A stretch of 9,772 nucleotides of DNA, from positions 1-9,772 of the forward strand of contig JAHPYY010000046.1 in NCBI GenBank assembly GCA_019058515.1, read 5' to 3'. The notes beneath the pieces were generated by a model. That model saw only the letters and a program-made list of their open reading frames with translations. It was not told where the DNA came from and ran no database searches. Shown here one piece after another: positions 5,648 to 9,772 of the stretch; within the stretch, counting starts at the first letter, position 1; every line of letters starts with the position of its first letter. The stretch is from Promethearchaeota archaeon (GTDB lineage: Archaea; Asgardarchaeota; Lokiarchaeia; Sigynarchaeales; SOKP01). A program made the translations under genes and the position numbers.

Positions 5648-6319
5648 TTAAAATAAATACACTAGCAGAAATATTGAATATTTTATTAAAAATGCATTTA
5701 TTCCTCTTGTTGGATTTTTTTGAAAAATATAACAGCGCCAATTCATTTCTTTCAACTTTTTATCTAAATATCCCTTTCGATAGAAATCAAACGAGAATTG
5801 CCTTAAAATTGGATTCAATTGTTTAAGTGTGAACAAATATATTACGCAAGCAATTTTCTCATTTTTGATTACATGCTCTCTAATCTTTTTCCCTTTCCCT
5901 TTCTGAATAATTAATTCCAAAAATCCCTGATTTTTTATTAAAGGAGAAAGTATCTTAAATAATCTAAGTAGTTCTTCATAAGATAAGTGTATTATAGATC
6001 CGCTTGAAAAGACACCATCGAATACTCCTATGCTTTCGTCAAGTTCAAAATAATTTTTCAATAGGAACGCGCAATTAGGATTTCTTTCTCGAGTAATTTT
6101 TATTGACTCCGAGCTAAAATCTATTCCTACAACTTCAGCACCTAGGGTATGTAATCTCATAGTTTCGTATCCTGGACCGCATCCCAAATCTAATATTCTT
6201 GGCTTAATCTGAAAATTTGACAAAAAATCTTTAATTGTTGGCATTAAAATATCGTTTGGATACCACTTCTCCGCCGTTTCTTCAGCTACTAAATCGTAGA
6301 ATTTTTTTATTTGATCCAT
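5648..6319 (-). CDS. class I SAM-dependent methyltransferase
   Basis: A 223-residue protein with a Rossmann-type AdoMet fold. Motif I is ILDLGCGPGYET (42-53), the acidic end of strand 2 is VVGIDFS (63-69, Asp67), and a motif IV-like FDGVFSSGSIIHL (100-112) follows. It looks like the Methyltransf_25/11 group of small-molecule methyltransferases. In that group an aromatic turn and a terminal block like GINAFLIK close the domain; here ten extra hydrophobic residues (YSIFLLVYLF) follow that block before TAA, as if an older stop codon had been lost. ATG at 6319-6317. The gene is first in a probable operon with the MFS exporter 40 nt downstream, so it may modify a compound that the exporter removes; this is inference from order only. 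The + strand frame at 5623-5826 is a shadow. Confidence 0.85.
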   Translation of the reverse strand: MDQIKKFYDLVAEETAEKWYPNDILMPTIKDFLSNFQIKPRILDLGCGPGYETMRLHTLGAEVVGIDFSSESIKITRERNPNCAFLLKNYFELDESIGVFDGVFSSGSIIHLSYEELLRLFKILSPLIKNQGFLELIIQKGKGKKIREHVIKNEKIACVIYLFTLKQLNPILRQFSFDFYRKGYLDKKLKEMNWRCYIFQKNPTRGINAFLIKYSIFLLVYLF

Positions 6320-6376
6320 ATCGACACCATTACTATCAAATTTTAATCGTATTAGTGCTCGGAAGGTTCGTCTAAG

Positions 6377-6415
6377 TGAATATATTCAATTTCAAAATGA
6401 GCGGAATGCTCATTT
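6377..6415 (-). promoter_or_regulatory. promoter with two palindromes for the methyltransferase-MFS operon
   Basis: TGAATATATTCA (6377-6388) is a perfect 12-bp palindrome that contains a TATA-like core. On the minus strand it lies about 60 nt before the methyltransferase ATG, giving a leader of about 35 nt. Directly upstream is AAATGAGC, spacer GGAAT, GCTCATTT (6395-6402 with 6408-6415), a perfect 8-bp inverted repeat. Its position next to the TATA box is where archaeal activators or repressors bind. No regulator is known for it. Confidence 0.5.
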
Positions 6416-6492
6416 AGGGTTGGTGTAAACCTACCGAGTGAGGAAACTTAAGAACATAAAATTTTATCTAAAAAAAAAAGTTGGTCTCCGAA

Positions 6493-6517
6493 ACATTTAT
6501 AAATGTGTAAATACACA
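6493..6517. repeat. overlapping palindromes around a TATA-like core
   Basis: ACATTTATAAATGT (6493-6506) is a perfect 14-bp palindrome whose centre is TTTATAAA. It overlaps TGTGTA-AA-TACACA (6504-6517), a second inverted repeat with 6-bp arms. The layout suggests a promoter covered by an operator, possibly usable in either direction. Confidence 0.5.
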
Positions 6518-6552
6518 ATTACATCAATACACACTCGAATACATAATTACAC
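6510..6552 (+). repeat. 15-bp direct repeat, 28-nt interval
   Basis: AATACACAATTACAT (6510-6524) and AATACATAATTACAC (6538-6552) differ at two positions. A half copy, AATACACAC, starts at 6527. Iterated sites of this kind next to a TATA box could be binding sites for a ribbon-helix-helix protein such as the one encoded at 6858. Confidence 0.45.
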
Positions 6553-6625
6553 AAAAAAAAAAGAAAAATGAAGAAAACACAAAAAAATCGAAAAGAATTA
6601 ATTATTTCTAAGATCGCATTGAATG

Positions 6626-6665
6626 GATATAATCCCTCTTTTAAATCTTATTAACGGGTTATATC
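6626..6665. repeat. inverted repeat GATATAAtCCC/GGGTTATATC
   Basis: GATATAATCCC (6626-6636) pairs with GGGTTATATC (6656-6665) apart from one bulged T, around a 19-nt loop. In RNA it would form a moderately stable stem in the region ahead of the regulator operon. Confidence 0.4.
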
Positions 6666-6735
6666 TTAATGTTTTTATTTAATATATTTAAAGATTTTTA
6701 ATTTAAACCAATTAAAATAAATATGGGTTCTAATA

Positions 6736-6822
6736 ATGAAAATAACAAACGATTATGAAGAAGCAAAGGACAATTTGAGTAATAATCGCACTGATATTAT
6801 TATCTGTCCAAAATTGTTTTAA
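6736..6822 (+). CDS. possible 28-residue small ORF in the regulator leader
   Basis: ATG at 6736, TAA at 6820-6822. The translation begins MKITNDYEEAKDNLSNN and ends IIICPKLF, with a polar first half and a short hydrophobic end. There is no Shine-Dalgarno site. A TATA-like AATATATTTAAA at 6681-6692 would place transcription start near 6712, about 24 nt before this ATG, so it could be a translated upstream ORF of the regulator mRNA. Chance is a real alternative at this length. Confidence 0.2.
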   Translation: MKITNDYEEAKDNLSNNRTDIIICPKLF

Positions 6823-6828
6823 TTATTG

Positions 6829-6849
6829 ATATATAAAAAAAAGCGAGGA
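6829..6849 (+). promoter_or_regulatory. ribosome site (and TATA-like sequence) before the GTG start
   Basis: GAGGA (6845-6849) lies eight bases before the GTG at 6858 and is the best Shine-Dalgarno match in the window; it supports the GTG as the true start. ATATATAAA (6829-6837) looks like a TATA box, but a start 25 nt downstream would remove the ribosome site, so the upstream TATA near 6681 may be the functional one. Confidence 0.45.
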
Positions 6850-6857
6850 ATAAAACT

Positions 6858-7559
6858 GTGTTTAATAAAAAAGAAAACGACGAGCAAAATTTATGCAGAG
6901 AATGCGGTTCTCCTTTAGAGCCTCACGCAAAATTCTGCGGAAAGTGTGGTTGGACAGTTTCAAATAATCCTAAAAACAATAAAAATCCTAAAAAAGGCAA
7001 AGATAAAAACAAAGACGACGAGAAAAGGTATACGGTAAAGATTGGTCCAGAAGGATTAGATATGCGACAGCAAAGCGATAACGATAGCGAGGAAACTGTG
7101 CGTCTTAATATCTCTGTGCCACGTTCCAAGCGAAAAGAATGGAAGACCATGGCTGCAAAATTAGGAGAATCTGTATCGGGTCTTGTCAGGGAAGCCATGG
7201 CAAAACTCCAAACGGGGTTGGAAAATATTGAGTCGTTAGAGGAATTTGGGAACGAGATGGAAGAATTAGGTAAAGAGATAGAAAAATCTTTCAAGACACC
7301 TAAAAAATCTTCAGAAGATAAACAGCGACATATAAAAACTATAAAAAAGAGAGTTAAGGGATTGATTTTGCTAAGTAAAGCGTTACCAATTGAAAAATTG
7401 TCTCAAGCGTTAGGAAAATCAAAATCAGACGCTGAGAATCTTATATACGAATTGGTTGCTGACGGAATTGAAGGTACCATGGAAGAGGGTGTATTCAAAT
7501 TTACCAATCCTCCTGAGGAGGTTATTTCAAAACTTAATCATATAATTGATAAAATCTAA
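6858..7559 (+). CDS. zinc-ribbon / ribbon-helix-helix / winged-helix regulator
   Basis: A 233-residue protein with three parts. Residues 13-31 are a four-Cys zinc ribbon (CRECG and CGKCG: Cys13, Cys16, Cys27, Cys30). A lysine-rich low-complexity linker (38-56) follows. Residues 80-118 fit a ribbon-helix-helix DNA-binding unit: a beta strand (TVRLNISVP), then helices KRKEWKTMAAKLG and SVSGLVREAMAKL. An acidic helical segment (120-145) leads to a C-terminal winged-helix-like domain (165-232) with LPIEKLSQALGKS as the likely helix-turn-helix and a wing at GTMEEGVFKFT. GTG start chosen for its GAGGA site. The stop is 22 nt before an MFS exporter gene on the same strand, so the protein is probably a local transcriptional regulator of that exporter, perhaps binding the repeats at 6493-6552. 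Ligand unknown. The minus-strand frame at 6923-7294 is a shadow. Confidence 0.75.
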   Translation: MFNKKENDEQNLCRECGSPLEPHAKFCGKCGWTVSNNPKNNKNPKKGKDKNKDDEKRYTVKIGPEGLDMRQQSDNDSEETVRLNISVPRSKRKEWKTMAAKLGESVSGLVREAMAKLQTGLENIESLEEFGNEMEELGKEIEKSFKTPKKSSEDKQRHIKTIKKRVKGLILLSKALPIEKLSQALGKSKSDAENLIYELVADGIEGTMEEGVFKFTNPPEEVISKLNHIIDKI

Positions 7560-7581
7560 TTAATACATCAAAGTATAAAAA

Positions 7582-8868
7582 ATGGAAGAATTAGCAAATA
7601 AGGATACATACAAAAGTTATTTATTCTTTTGGTCGGGGCAAGTAGTCTCGTTGCTTGGTTCTATGGTAGTGTATTTCGTCATAGCTTATTGGATAGCCGC
7701 CACGTACAAAGATCCAATATTACTTGCAATTGCATCGTTTTTGTTCATAGCCGTGATGACGGTGTGTATGCCCATAGCTGGTGTCATCGCGGACAAATTC
7801 AACAGGAAAATCACCATATTGGTTGTGGATTCGCTTCAAGCGGTTTCAACCTTCGTATTGATCATACTATTTCAGATCGGTGTTGCGAATATATTTGTAG
7901 TATTTATCTTTATCAGCATTCGGAGTGGATTTCAAGCGGTGCATGTTCCTACGGTGAACACCATCATTCCAAGCATGGTTCCTAAGGATAAACTGACGAG
8001 GATAAACGGAATTAACTCTTTATTTACGGGAGTAGTCCAACTACTCGCTCCACTTATTGGTGCTTTGTTGTTTATGTTTTTATCTATGTATCTAATCCTC
8101 TGGGTAGATATTATCACCTTTTTCATAGCAGTCGTCCCATTATTATTGGTTTCCATTCCTACTGTGCACAAAACCGATTCAGATAAACAAGAGTCAAAGA
8201 AACCTTCCTTCTTAGAAGAATTTAAATTAGGATTAAAAACTTTAAAGCTCGTTCCAGGCTTAATTATAATGGTTGTTTTATCAATGATCCTAAACTTTTT
8301 AGTAAAGCCAATAGATGCCCTCTTTCCTTTATTTATTATAGATACTCATGGAGGAAATGCATTGTATTTGGCGATCGCAGAGATGCTATTCACGGGAGGG
8401 ATGATCGCTGGAGCTATATTTACTTCGGTAAAAAAGGAATGGAAGAATCAAATACAGACCGTTTTTATTAGCATAATCTTGGCGTGCTTTGGTTATGCTA
8501 CGATGGCGCTCGCTCCAAGGGGGTGGCTTCTCGTGTTAGGAATTGGAGGTTTTGTAATGGGCTTTAACTTGCCTATAATTAACTCGTTATATATAACCTA
8601 CATGCAAAAGACGGTTCCCACGGATAAAATCGGAAGAGTTACTTCGATCGATCATACTCTTTCGTCTGCAATTTCTCCGTTTGGTTCGCTACTCTCTGGA
8701 CCTCTTGCGTTGATATTGGGAATACCTATGTTATTCTTTTATAGTAGTTTGATTGGAATCATATTTACGCTTGCTTTTTGGAGCTTCACGGGGATCAGAA
8801 AGGTTAATTTAGACGATGAAATCGAACTTAATAAAATCAACCAGCAAATTACTAATGAAGCAAGTTAA
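7582..8868 (+). CDS. MFS exporter, MefA/EntS-like (MFS_3) type
   Basis: A 428-residue, 12-segment membrane protein. The start (YLFFWSGQVVSLLGSMVVYF, 13-32) has the GQ-SLLGS signature of macrolide-efflux (MefA) and enterobactin-exporter-like MFS proteins. A motif A variant follows (AGVIADKFNRK, 66-76, Asp71, Arg75), then the block VPTVNTIIPSMVPKDKLTRI (122-141) that is characteristic of this group. A charged cytoplasmic loop (about 192-222) divides the two six-helix halves. The family exports antibiotics, siderophores and other small molecules by proton antiport; the substrate here is unknown. ATG at 7582 with no Shine-Dalgarno site, 22 nt after the regulator gene, indicates an operon. T-runs follow the stop directly. 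The frames at 7629-7985 (+) and 7932-8171 (-) are shadows. Confidence 0.86.
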   Translation: MEELANKDTYKSYLFFWSGQVVSLLGSMVVYFVIAYWIAATYKDPILLAIASFLFIAVMTVCMPIAGVIADKFNRKITILVVDSLQAVSTFVLIILFQIGVANIFVVFIFISIRSGFQAVHVPTVNTIIPSMVPKDKLTRINGINSLFTGVVQLLAPLIGALLFMFLSMYLILWVDIITFFIAVVPLLLVSIPTVHKTDSDKQESKKPSFLEEFKLGLKTLKLVPGLIIMVVLSMILNFLVKPIDALFPLFIIDTHGGNALYLAIAEMLFTGGMIAGAIFTSVKKEWKNQIQTVFISIILACFGYATMALAPRGWLLVLGIGGFVMGFNLPIINSLYITYMQKTVPTDKIGRVTSIDHTLSSAISPFGSLLSGPLALILGIPMLFFYSSLIGIIFTLAFWSFTGIRKVNLDDEIELNKINQQITNEAS

Positions 8869-8900
8869 TTTTTTCTTCTCTACATCTCTTTTTTTATTTT
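8869..8900 (+). terminator. T-tract terminator of the regulator-MFS operon
   Basis: Directly after the TAA come T6 (8869-8874), a CT-rich stretch, T7 (8889-8895) and T4 (8897-8900), without a hairpin. Consecutive T-runs in the coding strand are the usual archaeal termination signal. Confidence 0.6.
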
Positions 8901-9034
8901 GAACAATTTCTTGCTAGACTGGAGATCTTTAAACTAAGGTCTAAGAATTTGGCTAATTTTTTAGTTTCATATGTGTGTAAGCCCTTTAAAAAATAACAAT
9001 CTAAATTAGTTAGATCATTATGTATAATAATCGG

Positions 9035-9042
9035 TTTATATA
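9035..9042 (+). promoter_or_regulatory. TATA box of the sulfatase gene, near-leaderless
   Basis: TTTATATA (9035-9042) ends 23 nt before the ATG at 9066. The expected archaeal transcription start falls within a few bases of that ATG, so the mRNA probably has almost no leader, in keeping with the lack of a Shine-Dalgarno site. Confidence 0.5.
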
Positions 9043-9065
9043 ATACTTGCAATTAATAATAGAAT

Positions 9066-9772
9066 ATGACTGGAAAACCAAATATTATAATGTTCATTAC
9101 CCACGATCAAGGGCAATTTCTTAGGTGCTTCGATTCTCCACAAACACCGAATGCGTTAAACACTCCTAATTTAGACGATCTTGCAAAAGACGGGATTAGG
9201 TTTACCAACTATTTTTGTACCGCCCCTCAGTGTAGTCCAAGTCGGGGAGGCATTCAAACCGGGCTTTATCCGCATCAAAATGGATTAATGGGATTAGTTA
9301 ATCGCGGATGGAACCTCCCCTTTCAAAACAAAACAATTCCAATGTATTTGAATGAATACGGATACACTACTCATTTAGTTGGTCTACAACACGAGACAAA
9401 TTATCCAGAAAATTTAGGATACGATTCGATGAGTAAACGCATGGGGGATCATAGGTATTCTATTCGAAAGCTTAAAAAGGAGTTTTTAAAGTTTATTGAA
9501 AGTCATAAGAGTGATAATAAGCCGTTCTATGCCAATTTTGGTACAATTGAAGTTCACAGGACTTTTTCAGCTTGGGCAGATCCCGTAGATCCTCAAATTG
9601 TTAAAGTCCCACCGTTCCTACCGGACCAAGAACCTGTTAGAACTGACTTAGCCGATTTTTATGGAGCTATAGAAAAAGTAGATAAATTAATTGGCGATAT
9701 TATATATTCCCTAGAAGATAATCAGTTAAGGGATAACACCCTTTTCATCTACACTACAGATCACGGTAGTGC
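9066..9772 (+). CDS. sulfatase, heparan-N-sulfatase-like; 3' end cut by window
   Basis: The first 235 residues of a type I sulfatase (PF00884). The modification motif CSPSRGGIQTG (56-66) has Cys56, which a formylglycine-generating enzyme must convert to formylglycine for activity. ITHDQG (11-16) supplies N-terminal metal ligands with His13-Asp14 instead of the usual Asp-Asp. GLYPHQNGLMGL matches, from memory, the corresponding part of sulfoglucosamine sulfohydrolase (SGSH). The expected GKxH block reads GLQHE, so the Lys is replaced. TTDHG (Asp232-His233) near the window end is the second metal site. No signal peptide is visible, which suggests a cytoplasmic enzyme unless processed otherwise. 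The family removes sulfate from sulfated sugars or other esters and sulfamates. ATG at 9066 is supported by a TATA box 24 nt upstream. The C-terminal half lies outside the window, and no maturation gene is seen here. Confidence 0.88.
   Translation, partial: MTGKPNIIMFITHDQGQFLRCFDSPQTPNALNTPNLDDLAKDGIRFTNYFCTAPQCSPSRGGIQTGLYPHQNGLMGLVNRGWNLPFQNKTIPMYLNEYGYTTHLVGLQHETNYPENLGYDSMSKRMGDHRYSIRKLKKEFLKFIESHKSDNKPFYANFGTIEVHRTFSAWADPVDPQIVKVPPFLPDQEPVRTDLADFYGAIEKVDKLIGDIIYSLEDNQLRDNTLFIYTTDHGS

Larger units (their letters stand above)
6416..6857. other. 440-nt intergenic region between divergent operons
   Basis: No established gene. It holds a palindrome cluster (6493-6517), a short direct repeat (6510-6552), A-rich runs (6471-6480, 6553-6562), a long-range inverted repeat (6626-6665), a TATA-like AATATATTTAAA (6681-6692) and a possible 28-codon ORF (6736-6822). 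Such a long, structured region ahead of a regulator gene suggests complex control or a small RNA, but nothing here identifies one. Confidence 0.45.

Noticed and set aside
6453..6562. CRISPR-like array from the iterated AATACA words
   Set aside because: Repeat units are 15 nt with mismatches and only two and a half copies; no cas genes.

Overview
The window is AT-rich and gene-sparse. It looks archaeal, most plausibly an Asgard (Promethearchaeota, Lokiarchaea-like) genome. That is inference from four things: TATA-like boxes about 25 nt ahead of starts with little or no leader (CPBP protease, sulfatase), weak or absent Shine-Dalgarno sites, T-rich gene ends, and gene types common in Asgard genomes as I remember them (zinc-ribbon/ribbon-helix-helix regulators, MFS exporters, sulfatases). 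No rRNA, tRNA or universal marker gene is present to prove it.

Left part (1-2922): a stretch of decayed coding sequence (about 111-471) and repeat-rich noncoding DNA, then an unrecognised 91-residue protein gene (926-1201), then a membrane-anchored alpha/beta hydrolase (1512-2540). The last 18 codons of the 91-residue gene, plus the following ~80 nt, recur as a diverged direct copy at 2786-2922. The hydrolase therefore sits between two copies of a ~137-bp element that carries a palindrome and two small hairpins.

Middle (2923-6420): a CPBP/CAAX-type intramembrane metalloprotease on the + strand (3013-3900) converges on a minus-strand pair, a class I SAM methyltransferase followed by a drug-exporter-like MFS transporter (6319 down to 4384, 40 nt apart, probably one operon). 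The ~480-nt convergent gap holds a broken reading frame, another copy of the small 3' hairpin, and a bacterial-style hairpin plus T8 terminator for the transporter. The methyltransferase promoter region has a 12-bp palindrome over the TATA box and an 8-bp inverted repeat just upstream of it.

Right part (6420-9772): a 440-nt intergenic region rich in palindromes, then a two-gene operon of a zinc-ribbon/RHH/winged-helix regulator (6858-7559) and a MefA/MFS_3-type exporter (7582-8868), ending in T-tracts. A TATA-driven, nearly leaderless sulfatase gene (from 9066) runs off the window end.

Overall theme: two separate MFS exporters, each with its own probable partner gene (a methyltransferase and a DNA-binding regulator), plus surface or lipid hydrolases (alpha/beta hydrolase, CPBP protease, sulfatase). 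I see no CRISPR array, complete mobile element or recognisable defence system. The least explained part is the duplicated 3' element around the hydrolase.
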